Part shown: positions 46,631 to 55,181 of the stretch, piece after piece
How the letters are laid out: each line of letters starts with the position of its first letter
Position numbering within the stretch: the first letter of the stretch is position 1
Assembly (NCBI RefSeq): GCF_000382165.1
Contig: NZ_KB907706.1
Location: forward strand, 1 to 64,000
Reading direction: 5' to 3'
Origin: Arsukibacterium perlucidum DSM 18276
GTDB taxonomy: Bacteria > Pseudomonadota > Gammaproteobacteria > Enterobacterales > Alteromonadaceae
DNA length: 64,000 bases
Made by a program: the position numbers and the translations under genes
The notes under the pieces: generated by a model
What the model saw: the letters and a program-made list of their open reading frames with translations, nothing else
Told to the model about the DNA's origin: nothing
Database searches by the model: none

Positions 46631-49600
46631 ATGACACCAGCTCGCCTGTCCATGTTCAGCATGGCTCTGCTTGGTGCTTTTTGCACAGGTAGTATTGCCG
46701 ACCAGACTTCACCGCAACTGGGGATCCGCGATAAAACGCCGAACCGGGTTGCCCTAATTAACGCCACCGTAATATCAGAGCCGGGCAAAACCCTGCCATC
46801 GGCCATGGTGCTAATTCGCGACGGAAAGATTGAAAGCGTCAGTAGTACTATTAAGGTGCCTGACGGTTATCAGACTGTCGACTTAAATGGCTACTATCTT
46901 TATCCGGGATTTATCGAACCCTACAGTCAGTATGGAGTGCCAGAGGCAGGCAAAGCTGAAGGATTCAGTTTTGGTGGTAAACCGGTTTATGAAAACGAAC
47001 GGGTTGGCGGCAATGCTGCTAATGGCGCCATCCATGCGCAGCAGCGCTGGGTAGATAAGTTTAAGCCAGATGCCAAAGCGGCTGAAGAGCTGCTGAAGCA
47101 GGGATTTACCTCGGTCCAGACAGCACGCCATGACGGTATTTTTCGGGGCACTGGTTTTGTTGCCTCGTTGGCTCAGGGCCTGCCAAATGATCTGGTAATA
47201 AAAGCTGATAGCCAGCAGTTTATGTCTTTTAGTAAAGGCAGCTCCAACCAAAGCTACCCGTCCTCGTTGATGGGCAGCATCGCGCTTATTCGCCAGACCT
47301 TTGCTGATGCAAACTGGTATCAGGCGGCGCAAACTAAGCTGGATTTCCGTTTTGTCAGCGGTGGTGTTGAATATAATGCTGCGCTGGCAAGTGTGGCTAA
47401 TGCACCGAAACTTGGGGTGTTGTTTGATACCAGCGATGAGCGGGCATTTTTAAGAGCTGACAAACTGCTGGCAGAATTTAATATCAGCAATGCTGCTATT
47501 TTAGGTTCAGGCCATGAATATAATCGTCTGGCTGAAGTGAAAGCCAGCGGTCGGACCCTGGTATTGCCGTTGAGTTTTCCGGCTGCACCAGAGGTGACGT
47601 TGCCGGACCAGCATATCGACGTTAGTCTGGCCGATTTAAGGCATTGGGAACGGGCTCCTGCTAATCCGGCTGCGCTTGCAGAAGCAGGAGTACGTTTTGC
47701 CCTGACCAGCCACGGCCTGAAGAAAAAAGAAGATTTTATACCTAATCTGCGCAAAGCGGTGCGCTATGGTCTGAGTCAGCAGCAGGCGTTAGCTGCGTTA
47801 ACAACTATACCCGCCAGCATGTTAGGGCTGGATCAACAACTGGGTAAAATTGCCAGTGGTTATCAGGCCGATATCGTGGTTAGCCGTGGTGATTTGTTTA
47901 GTGAGGGTGAAATAGTTGCCACCTGGTTGCGTGGTCAGTTACAGGAATTTACTCCGCTTACCGCCCCACAGTTTGCCGGTAACTATCAGCTGAATGTTGC
48001 CGGAAACAGCTTTGAACTGAGCCTGAAAGGCCATGCCCCGAAATTAAAGGGTGAGCTTAAGCTGGCTGAAGAAAAAGTGGAATTAGAGCATGTGGTGACC
48101 CAGGGCCAGAATGTGCAATTCAGTGCACCGCTACAAAAGTTAACGGGTACCACTGAAGTTGCCCAGTTCAGCGGTGTATTACGCGGCACAATGCTAACCG
48201 GCCGCTGGCAACAAGCTGATGGCAGCTCGCTGGCAGTAAACGCTGAACGGACTGCAGCGCCAACTGTTGAAGATGAGGCTGAAAAGATGCCGGCGCAGAT
48301 GGTATCAAAGCTGACTTATCCAAACCGGGCTTTTGGCCGGGCTAGCTTGCCGGCGCAGCAAAACCTGCATATTAAAAATGCCACCTTGTGGACAGCAACT
48401 GCACAAGGGGTGCTGCAAAACACCGATATTATCGTTCGCGATGGCAAAATAAGCCTGATTGGCCAACAGCTCAACACGCCGCGAGGCTATGCTGTTATTG
48501 ATGCTGAGGGAATGCATGTCACACCAGGCATTATTGATGAGCACTCCCATATCGCTACCGAGCAGGGTGTTAATGAGGGCAGCCATGCCAATACCGCTGA
48601 AGTTCGGATTGGCGATGTTGTTAACCCGGATGACATCAATATCTATCGCGGTTTGGCCGGCGGCGTAACCACAGTGCAACTGCTGCACGGTAGTGCTAAC
48701 CCAATCGGCGGTCAGGCTCAGATCATCAGCTTGCGTTGGGGAGAGTCGGCAGCAGGTATGAAATTTGCCGGTGCCCCGGCTAGCATCAAGTTTGCGCTGG
48801 GAGAAAACGTTAAACAATCGAACTGGGGAGATGAGTTTACCAGCCGTTACCCGCAGAGCCGGATTGGGGTAGATACCTTTATCCGCGATAACTTTCAGGC
48901 AGCAAAAGAATATCAGGCCAGCTGGCAGGCCTATAACAAGTTGTCAAAGCGCCAGCAAGCTCAGGTACAGGCACCACGGCGTGATTACCAGTTAGATACG
49001 TTGGTCGAAATTATCGAAGGCAACAGGCATATCCATACTCACTCCTATGTTGCTTCTGAAATTCTAATGCTGATTGAAGTTGCTGAGGAGATGGGCTTTA
49101 ACATTCAAACCTTTACTCATATCCTGGAGGGTTACAAAGTTGCCAGCGAAATGCAGAAGCACGGTGCCAGTGTGTCGACCTTTGCCGATTGGTGGGGCTT
49201 TAAAATGGAAGTAAATGACGCCATTCCGACCAATACCTGCCTGATGCACGAACAAGGGCTGTTAGTCAGTGTAAACTCAGATGATCCGGGTTTGCTGCGC
49301 CGGCTTAATCAAGAAGCTGCTAAATCACCCATGTATTGTGGTATGGATGAGCATGAAGCCTTGAAGATGGTCACCATTAACCCGGCCAAACAGCTGAAAA
49401 TTGATGACAAAGTAGGATCGCTGGCCGAAGGTAAGCAGGCCGATCTGGTGTTGTGGGATGGTCATCCGTTATCGGTTTATGCGCAGGTGCAACAAACCTG
49501 GATAGCGGGCGCCCGTTATTTTGACCGTAGCGAAGATTTAGCATTGCGCGCAACTCAGGATACAGAGAAACAGCAGCTAATCCAAAAAGTGCTGACTGCA

Positions 49601-49759
49601 GGCGATTCAGCTCGCGCCGGCGTTGAAAATGGTTACAAACAGGACGACCCGATTTGGCACTGCGAAGACAATGCCGACTGGTTAAAACTACGCTTTGGCC
49701 AACACGCTGACCATGTCGGCCATGCTCATACTACTAGCCATCAGCATCTGCAGCACTAG
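46631..49759 (+). CDS. secreted double amidohydrolase-domain protein
   Basis: A 1042-residue protein with a signal peptide (about residues 1-23) and two amidohydrolase modules. The N-terminal module has the beta-sandwich and barrel start but reads FIEPYSQYG where metal HxH is expected, so it looks inactive. The C-terminal module is intact: IIDEHSHI, HTHSYVASE, TFTHILEG and VNSDDPG supply His, His, His and Asp. Related proteins are imidazolonepropionase-like or dipeptidase-like; substrate is unknown. It may be periplasmic. The next gene, 16 nt on, is a third related module. Confidence 0.85.
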   Translation: MTPARLSMFSMALLGAFCTGSIADQTSPQLGIRDKTPNRVALINATVISEPGKTLPSAMVLIRDGKIESVSSTIKVPDGYQTVDLNGYYLYPGFIEPYSQYGVPEAGKAEGFSFGGKPVYENERVGGNAANGAIHAQQRWVDKFKPDAKAAEELLKQGFTSVQTARHDGIFRGTGFVASLAQGLPNDLVIKADSQQFMSFSKGSSNQSYPSSLMGSIALIRQTFADANWYQAAQTKLDFRFVSGGVEYNAALASVANAPKLGVLFDTSDERAFLRADKLLAEFNISNAAILGSGHEYNRLAEVKASGRTLVLPLSFPAAPEVTLPDQHIDVSLADLRHWERAPANPAALAEAGVRFALTSHGLKKKEDFIPNLRKAVRYGLSQQQALAALTTIPASMLGLDQQLGKIASGYQADIVVSRGDLFSEGEIVATWLRGQLQEFTPLTAPQFAGNYQLNVAGNSFELSLKGHAPKLKGELKLAEEKVELEHVVTQGQNVQFSAPLQKLTGTTEVAQFSGVLRGTMLTGRWQQADGSSLAVNAERTAAPTVEDEAEKMPAQMVSKLTYPNRAFGRASLPAQQNLHIKNATLWTATAQGVLQNTDIIVRDGKISLIGQQLNTPRGYAVIDAEGMHVTPGIIDEHSHIATEQGVNEGSHANTAEVRIGDVVNPDDINIYRGLAGGVTTVQLLHGSANPIGGQAQIISLRWGESAAGMKFAGAPASIKFALGENVKQSNWGDEFTSRYPQSRIGVDTFIRDNFQAAKEYQASWQAYNKLSKRQQAQVQAPRRDYQLDTLVEIIEGNRHIHTHSYVASEILMLIEVAEEMGFNIQTFTHILEGYKVASEMQKHGASVSTFADWWGFKMEVNDAIPTNTCLMHEQGLLVSVNSDDPGLLRRLNQEAAKSPMYCGMDEHEALKMVTINPAKQLKIDDKVGSLAEGKQADLVLWDGHPLSVYAQVQQTWIAGARYFDRSEDLALRATQDTEKQQLIQKVLTAGDSARAGVENGYKQDDPIWHCEDNADWLKLRFGQHADHVGHAHTTSHQHLQH

Positions 49760-49774
49760 GGAGCAGCGATAGTA

Positions 49775-51073
49775 ATGAAAAAATTAACTAAAACTTTAAT
49801 GCTGGCAACAGCACTGACATCGGCTGCTGCTGTGGCAGTAAACCCGATTCCTGGCAGCAAACAGCAACAACCGTTACTGCTGCAAAATGCCACGGTGCAT
49901 AGCGTAAGCTCAGCCCCGGTCAGACAGGATGTATTAGTGGTAGACGGCAAAATTGCTGCCATGGGCGCTAATTTAGCGGTTCCCGCTGATGCACAGCAAC
50001 TGGATTTAACCGGCAAGCATTTGTACCCGGGTTTAATTGCGCTGATTAACCAGTTGGGCTTAATTGAAGTAGAAGCTGTACGCGCCACCCGGGATGAGCG
50101 GGAAACCAGTTCTACCAACCCCGATTTGCAAGTGCAGGTTGCCTATAACGCAGATTCAGTCGTGATCCCGACCATTCGTAGTAATGGGTTTAGTCATAGC
50201 CTGATTTACCCGGATGGTACCATGCTAACCGGGCGTTCGGCGTTGATGCAGCTGGATGCCTGGAACTGGCAGGATGCCACAGTGCAAGCCAATGTTGGGT
50301 TACATGTTAACTGGCCACGAATGAGTGTCCAGAATGGCTGGTGGGTGCGCGACAGTGCTGAAAAGCAACGGGAAAATCAACAAAAGCAATTAAATGAATT
50401 GCACCAGTATTTTGAGCAGGCGCATGCTTATTATCTGGCCGAAAAAGCAGGTTTAAACCGTGGCAAAGACTCGCGCTGGCATGCCATGCTGGAATTTTTT
50501 GGCGGTGAATTGCCGTTGTTTGTGCATGCCGATGACCCGCGGCAAATTCGCCAGGCAATACTGTTGGCAGAAAAGTATCAGGTGCGGCTGGTGATTGTCG
50601 GCGGCCGCGACAGCTGGCGTTTAGCTGATGAACTCGCTCAGGCAAAAGTTGATGTGATTTACACCGCACCTTTTGGTCTGCCAACCCGCGGCGATGAAGC
50701 TTATGATCAGGCGTTCTCTGTGCCGGGTTTATTACGCGAGGCCGGGGTACGGCTAGCCCTGTCATTAGATGGTTTCTGGGATACCCGTAATCTGGTGTTT
50801 GCTGCCGGCCACGTAACCCGCTATGGCCTGAGCAGTGAAGATGCCTTACGTGCGTTAACACTGGATGCGGCAGCTATTGCCGGCGTAGCAGACCGGCTGG
50901 GCAGCATTGAGGTCGGTAAAAGTGCCAGCTTAGTGGTGTCTGATGGTGATATTTTTGATTATCGCGGCCATAAAATTGAACATTTATGGATTGATGGTCG
51001 TAAAGTTGATCTGAATAACCACCATAAACAACTGCACGAGCGGTTTAAGCAGCGTTATAACAACTCAGAGTAA
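49775..51073 (+). CDS. amidohydrolase-family protein lacking the metal-binding HxH
   Basis: A 432-residue secreted protein (signal peptide residues 1-22) similar to the degenerate half of its neighbour. At the expected metal site it has LYPGLIALINQLG rather than DxHxH; a later His in LFVHADD and Asp in LSLDGFWD are partly kept. It is probably a non-catalytic partner of the 46631 gene, with which it shares the transcript. Function is inferred only from family and context. Confidence 0.82.
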   Translation: MKKLTKTLMLATALTSAAAVAVNPIPGSKQQQPLLLQNATVHSVSSAPVRQDVLVVDGKIAAMGANLAVPADAQQLDLTGKHLYPGLIALINQLGLIEVEAVRATRDERETSSTNPDLQVQVAYNADSVVIPTIRSNGFSHSLIYPDGTMLTGRSALMQLDAWNWQDATVQANVGLHVNWPRMSVQNGWWVRDSAEKQRENQQKQLNELHQYFEQAHAYYLAEKAGLNRGKDSRWHAMLEFFGGELPLFVHADDPRQIRQAILLAEKYQVRLVIVGGRDSWRLADELAQAKVDVIYTAPFGLPTRGDEAYDQAFSVPGLLREAGVRLALSLDGFWDTRNLVFAAGHVTRYGLSSEDALRALTLDAAAIAGVADRLGSIEVGKSASLVVSDGDIFDYRGHKIEHLWIDGRKVDLNNHHKQLHERFKQRYNNSE

Positions 51074-51099
51074 AATTACTCAGTAACAGTGCCAGTGGG

Positions 51100-51240
51100 T
51101 TCGACTATATCTGTCCTTTAAAGGATGCGTCGAACCGGAGTGCCCACGCCGACACGCCGTAAACCCATCCATGGGGGCTCGTTTCCGCCCGTCCAGGGCT
51201 TCAACGGTCGGCTTAGGGCAATCCGGTCCTCGCTCTAACC
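51100..51240. repeat. intergenic multi-hairpin element
   Basis: Between the two genes lies non-coding DNA with nested palindromes: GTTCGAC near 51098 pairs with GTCGAAC near 51129, enclosing TCCTTTAAAGGA; then CCCAT-cc-ATGGG near 51165 and GCCC-gtcca-GGGC near 51188. The general style (short stems with TCC in the loops) resembles 263-400 at the other end of the window, so it may be a dispersed repeat family. No gene is seen in 51074-51280. Confidence 0.5.
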
Positions 51241-51280
51241 AGATGGTAGTCGTCATTGGTATTTTTCATTTGGAGAATCC

Positions 51281-52942
51281 ATGTTGTATAAATTAACCAG
51301 CGGCGTCATTTTGGCGCTGATACTAAGCGGCTGTTCTGTTAGTCATGAGCCTGAGCAGCAGCTAAGTGCCCGCCCGGCAGCCATCGAAGCCCATCTGCAG
51401 TTTCTGGCCAGTGATGAGCTGGAGGGGCGTGATACTGGTAGCCGTGGCCATCAAATCGCCTCCAATTATATTGCCAGCCAGTTTCAGGCACTGGGTTTAA
51501 CCCCGGCCGGGGATAACAACAGTTATTTTCAGCAGGTACCTTTGCGCTCAGCCCGGCTGCAGCAGGAAAGCGTTAAGCTTAGCTTTCGCCGTGGCGAAAA
51601 AGAATGGCAGCTTAGTTATCCACAGCAATTTTTCAGTGGCGCTTCGCTTGGCCAGCCAGAGTTAGCAGTTAATGCGTCTTTAGTGTTTGTTGGTTATGGG
51701 CTGGTATCAGAGGAATTTGGCTTAGATGATTATGCCGGGCTTGATGTTAATGGCAAAGTGGTCGTGCAGTTAGCCGGCTTGCCCGCGTCGCTACCCAGTG
51801 AAGAGCGGGCGTATCTGGGCAGCATAAAAGGCCAGCTGGCAGCCGAGCGCGGTGCCATCGGTGTTATTACTATCCACACACCACAACAGGAGAAAACCCG
51901 GCCTTATGCCAACAGCCTGTTGTATTTAAATACACCACGCTTGGCCTGGCTTAACTCTGAGGGCGAACCTGGCAATAGCAGCCGTTTACAGGCTGGTGCC
52001 TATCTGCACCCGGATGCTGCGGCCAGCTTATTTGAGCAGGAGCAACAGAGTCTGGCAGATATTTTCAGGATGCTTGAAGCCAACCAGCAGCCACATGGCT
52101 TCGTAATGAACAGCGAGGTTAGTTTAGGCTCCAACAGTAATCATCAGCAAATCAGCAGCCCAAATGTTATTGCAGTGCTTGAGGGGAGCGACCCTGTGCT
52201 ACGCGACGAATATGTGGTGATAACGGCTCATTCTGACCATATTGGTTTTAGTAACGATCTGCGCTCTGAAGACAAAATTAATAATGGCGCCATGGATAAT
52301 GCTGCCGGTATGGCTATTTTGTTGGAAACTGCGCGGATGTTCAGCGAGCTGGCGGTAAAGCCAAGGCGCTCAATCTTATTTGTGGTGGTTACCGCAGAGG
52401 AAAAAGGCTTATTGGGCGCGGATTATTTTGCTCATAACCCAACCCGGCCGCTGCAGAGCCTGGTAGCAAATGTTAATCTGGATATGCCGGTATTGTTATA
52501 TCCTTTTGCTGATCTGATTGCCTTTGGTGCCAACCATTCCACCCTGGGCGAAGTTGTAGAAACGGCAGCCGGCAAAGAAGGTATCGCATTAAGTGCTGAC
52601 CCAATGCCGGAACAGGCAATATTTACCCGCTCAGATCATTTTACCCTGGTAAAGCAAGGGGTGCCGGCAGTGTTTTTAATGACCGGTTTTACCTCAAAAG
52701 ATCCAGAGCAGGACGGTGCGAAAATCTGGGGCAGCTTTTTTGCTAAGCATTATCACAAACCCTCAGATGATATTGCCCGCTTAACCGAAGAGTATGGTCC
52801 TATCCGCTATGATGCCGGTGCGGTATTTGCTGATATTAATTTTAATATTGCCCTGGATGTAGCTAATACAGCACAGCGGCCGTTATGGAAGGCCGACAGC
52901 TTTTTTAACAAAGTATTCGCTAAAGATTATAATCGCGAGTAG
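51281..52942 (+). CDS. M28-family zinc aminopeptidase, lipoprotein
   Basis: A 553-residue lipoprotein (lipobox LSGC, Cys at about residue 18) with a PA-domain insert in the N-terminal half and a C-terminal M28 peptidase domain. Zinc ligands are visible: TAHSDHIG (His, Asp), GAMDNAAG (bridging Asp), TAEEKGLLG (Glu-Glu), VNLDMP (Asp) and RSDHFTL (His). Probable cell-surface or periplasmic aminopeptidase. It follows the multi-hairpin element. Confidence 0.93.
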   Translation: MLYKLTSGVILALILSGCSVSHEPEQQLSARPAAIEAHLQFLASDELEGRDTGSRGHQIASNYIASQFQALGLTPAGDNNSYFQQVPLRSARLQQESVKLSFRRGEKEWQLSYPQQFFSGASLGQPELAVNASLVFVGYGLVSEEFGLDDYAGLDVNGKVVVQLAGLPASLPSEERAYLGSIKGQLAAERGAIGVITIHTPQQEKTRPYANSLLYLNTPRLAWLNSEGEPGNSSRLQAGAYLHPDAAASLFEQEQQSLADIFRMLEANQQPHGFVMNSEVSLGSNSNHQQISSPNVIAVLEGSDPVLRDEYVVITAHSDHIGFSNDLRSEDKINNGAMDNAAGMAILLETARMFSELAVKPRRSILFVVVTAEEKGLLGADYFAHNPTRPLQSLVANVNLDMPVLLYPFADLIAFGANHSTLGEVVETAAGKEGIALSADPMPEQAIFTRSDHFTLVKQGVPAVFLMTGFTSKDPEQDGAKIWGSFFAKHYHKPSDDIARLTEEYGPIRYDAGAVFADINFNIALDVANTAQRPLWKADSFFNKVFAKDYNRE

Positions 52943-52950
52943 TTTTTTTG

Positions 52951-52980
52951 GTCGGGTAGCCAGAGCACTGGCTACCCGAC
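52951..52980. terminator. perfect 13-bp hairpin between convergent genes
   Basis: GTCGGGTAGCCAG / CTGGCTACCCGAC with an AGCA loop lies 8 bp after the M28 stop and 4 bp before the end of the receiver gene. The T-run (TTTTTTT) precedes it on the plus strand, so it lacks a U-tract in either direction; it may still act as a terminator or mRNA 3' protector. Confidence 0.5.
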
Positions 52981-52984
52981 TGTG

Positions 52985-53782
52985 CTACTGCTCCAGTAAT
53001 TTAAACAGCAGTGCTTTCACCAGTTCGGGTTCAAAAGGTTTGTCACACATGGCATTAACGCCGGACTGGGCAATATTACTTAAATGGGTATCGTTGGCTT
53101 CGCTGGTTACCATTAATACCGGGATATGCGATTGCTGGCTGTTTTCACGAATATACTGGGTAAGCTCACGGCCATTTACTTCCGGCATGTTGTAGTCGGT
53201 TACTACCAGGTCAAACATCTGCTGTTTTAAAATCTCAATCGCTTGCTGGCCGTCTTCAGCTTCGGTCAGGTGTTGAATACCTAAATTGCTTAATACCCGT
53301 TTAATATGATTACGCGCCAACCTGCTGTCATCGACCACCAGTACCCGGATATCATGTACATCAAATAACGAGAGCTCCAGTTCGCTGGGGCTTAATAAAT
53401 CGATGGCGGCGTTCAGTGCTTTCCCCAAATGGGCGGTAGTAAAAGGCTTGGGTAAAATAGCTATCACGCCGGATTGCTTAAATTCTTCCAGAGTGGCTTT
53501 GCGGGTCTCACTGGAAACCAACATAAACGGTATTTCAGCCAGTTTTGGGTTTTGCTTAATTTTATGCAGCAGATCCAGCGCGGTACCATCGGCAAAATGC
53601 AGGGCACAGGCAATTAAATCGGGTTGATGTTCGCTGAGTCGTAAAAAGGCACTGCTGACCGAGTTTGCCTCACTGATGTGCTGTACCTGTTCCTGCTTCA
53701 GGTGACGGCTGATTATTTTGCGCTGGGTATCTGAAGGCTCAACCAGCAGGATATGCAGATCTGAAGGTGACAATTGTTGCAT
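52985..53782 (-). CDS. tandem response-regulator receiver protein (first domain degenerate)
   Basis: A 265-residue protein made of two CheY-like receivers with no output domain. The second (about residues 145-265) is complete: VLVVDDS, phospho-Asp in VVTDYNMPEVNG, Thr in VTSEA and Lys in CDKPF. The first (about 9-130) has LLVEPSD in place of the acidic pair and Ala in IACALHFADG where the phospho-Asp should be, so it cannot be phosphorylated. The protein probably adapts a signal to a flagellar or kinase target. Confidence 0.87.
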   Translation of the reverse strand: MQQLSPSDLHILLVEPSDTQRKIISRHLKQEQVQHISEANSVSSAFLRLSEHQPDLIACALHFADGTALDLLHKIKQNPKLAEIPFMLVSSETRKATLEEFKQSGVIAILPKPFTTAHLGKALNAAIDLLSPSELELSLFDVHDIRVLVVDDSRLARNHIKRVLSNLGIQHLTEAEDGQQAIEILKQQMFDLVVTDYNMPEVNGRELTQYIRENSQQSHIPVLMVTSEANDTHLSNIAQSGVNAMCDKPFEPELVKALLFKLLEQ

Positions 53783-53823
53783 AATAATTCCTATAGCTTT
53801 TGCTGACTACAGCACTCGCTGAC

Positions 53824-54219
53824 TTAACCGCCAGCCCATTTTACGTTATAGCCTAACTGGTTTAGATGTTGTTCGATTAATTGCCGTTTGTCGGCCTGGA
53901 TCTCAATCACACCATCCTTAACCGCGCCACCACAGGCGCATTTTTTCTTTAACACAGCGCACAATTCGGTAAGTTCGGTTGCGGGTTTTGCAATACCAGT
54001 GATGGTAAGCACTGTTTTGCCACCACGGCCTTTTTTTTCACGGCGCAGCCGCACCGCACCATCAGGATAAGCTGTACCGCCAGTTTCAGCGGGTTTGGCT
54101 TTTGCTACTTTACCTTGCTCCGTGCTGTAAACCAGGTTGTCCTGGCTATCATTTCCCGGGCTGTTATCACTGCGTCCAAGCTGTTGTTGCCAGTCGGTGA
54201 GGGAGATTTTCTGTGCCAT
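53824..54219 (-). CDS. yciH: SUI1/eIF1-like translation factor (YciH)
   Basis: A 131-residue protein whose C-terminal 75 residues match the SUI1 domain (RLRREKKGRGGKTVLTITGI...KKKCACGGAVKDGVIEIQADKRQLIEQHLNQLGYNVKWAGG). YciH family proteins are thought to influence initiation fidelity or stress translation. The ATG at 54219 is used; upstream in-frame codons to 54261 have no support. Confidence 0.93.
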   Translation of the reverse strand: MAQKISLTDWQQQLGRSDNSPGNDSQDNLVYSTEQGKVAKAKPAETGGTAYPDGAVRLRREKKGRGGKTVLTITGIAKPATELTELCAVLKKKCACGGAVKDGVIEIQADKRQLIEQHLNQLGYNVKWAGG

Positions 54220-54410
54220 AATTCTTACCATTACTGTTGGGAAAATCAACAATCTATCCAAAAAGAGCGGGTGGTTAGCTGGATGTTAGCGCCAGCTTAC
54301 CGAGCGAAACGAATGCCAGCAAGTTTTTCTCTACCCGGCTTGGCTTTTTAAACGCTTCTGCTAAAATGGCGCGTATTTTTAGAAATCTGGATGGCTAAAT
54401 TCGGGGTGTT

Positions 54411-55106
54411 ATGCAAGCATTTGATTATTTACAACGCAGTGGCTTACTCGACCAGTATGGTGATGTCAGTATTGATATAGAACGTCACAGGCTGGCCCTG
54501 AACGATTATCTGCAAACAGCAACGTGCAAGGTGCAGTGGCAATTCCCGGTGCCAGAGCTTGGCGAGGGCGGAACCTGTAGTTTGTTTGGTCAGCTTGCCG
54601 CGGAGCCCTATTCATTATTACCGATTTTAGGTGGCCAGACCCCGGCCAACCAGCTTGCCCTGAGCAAGCTCAGTGCTATTGCCAGCTATTACCAACAACA
54701 CAGTGGTCAGGACTGGTTTGGCATTTATCAGGCACGAAGCAACCCTGATGGTGAGCCGGTACTGGTAAAGCTGGCTTATTACGGCGCAGCGTCGCGGGCT
54801 GAGTTTCCACTTAACAGCGAGTTTGCCAAAATCAGCAATAACAGTACTGTCGGTTTGTCCGGCAAGGCCAGAGTGATCAACAGTGTGGCCGATTATCTGG
54901 CGGCGGGCGGTGAGTATTACACCTGTGATCCCAAAGTTCAGGCCGAAGCCTGTTTGCCTCTGTTTGAGCAATCAGGCAAAATAGCCGGTATTGTCGATGC
55001 CGAGCATTTTCAGCAAGCCATTTTTACTCCTGCGGCCATGGCGTTACTGGTAGCGGTATGTTTGGCAGTGCCGGACTATTTACCACAAGTAAGTTACCAT
55101 AAGTAA
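54411..55106 (+). CDS. GAF-domain protein related to free methionine-(R)-sulfoxide reductase
   Basis: A 231-residue protein. Its C-terminal 130 residues follow fRMsr enzymes in pattern: DWFGIYQ aligns with NWxGFY, YYTCDPKVQAEACLPL with the catalytic IACDxxSxSEIVLPL, and AGIVDAEHF with GVLDIDS. The Cys of the TCD motif is kept, but the other redox Cys (GVCG in fRMsr) reads GLSG. It may be a divergent reductase or a ligand-binding GAF protein. The stop lies in a 14-bp tandem repeat. Confidence 0.6.
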   Translation: MQAFDYLQRSGLLDQYGDVSIDIERHRLALNDYLQTATCKVQWQFPVPELGEGGTCSLFGQLAAEPYSLLPILGGQTPANQLALSKLSAIASYYQQHSGQDWFGIYQARSNPDGEPVLVKLAYYGAASRAEFPLNSEFAKISNNSTVGLSGKARVINSVADYLAAGGEYYTCDPKVQAEACLPLFEQSGKIAGIVDAEHFQQAIFTPAAMALLVAVCLAVPDYLPQVSYHK

Positions 55107-55127
55107 GTTACCATAATAAGTTACCCT
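55087..55127. repeat. 14-bp tandem repeat across the stop of the GAF gene
   Basis: AAGTAAGTTACCAT at 55087-55100 and again at 55101-55114, then a 13-bp variant AATAAGTTACCCT at 55115-55127. The TAA stop lies in the second copy. Because 14 is not a multiple of 3, copy number changes the C-terminus. Confidence 0.9.
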
Positions 55128-55130
55128 AGC

Positions 55131-55156
55131 AAGTAAGCGAATTGCTTACTTTTATT
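55131..55156 (+). terminator. short terminator after the GAF gene
   Basis: AAGTAAGC / GCTTACTT with a GAATT loop, followed by TTATT. Its left arm extends the same AAGTAAG word found in the tandem repeat. Confidence 0.6.
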
Positions 55157-55181
55157 GAACATTTTAACCAGGTAGAACCTT

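Noticed and set aside
48305-48817. 170-residue minus-strand open frame inside the first amidohydrolase gene
   Set aside because: It is antisense to conserved catalytic residues and has no recognisable motif.
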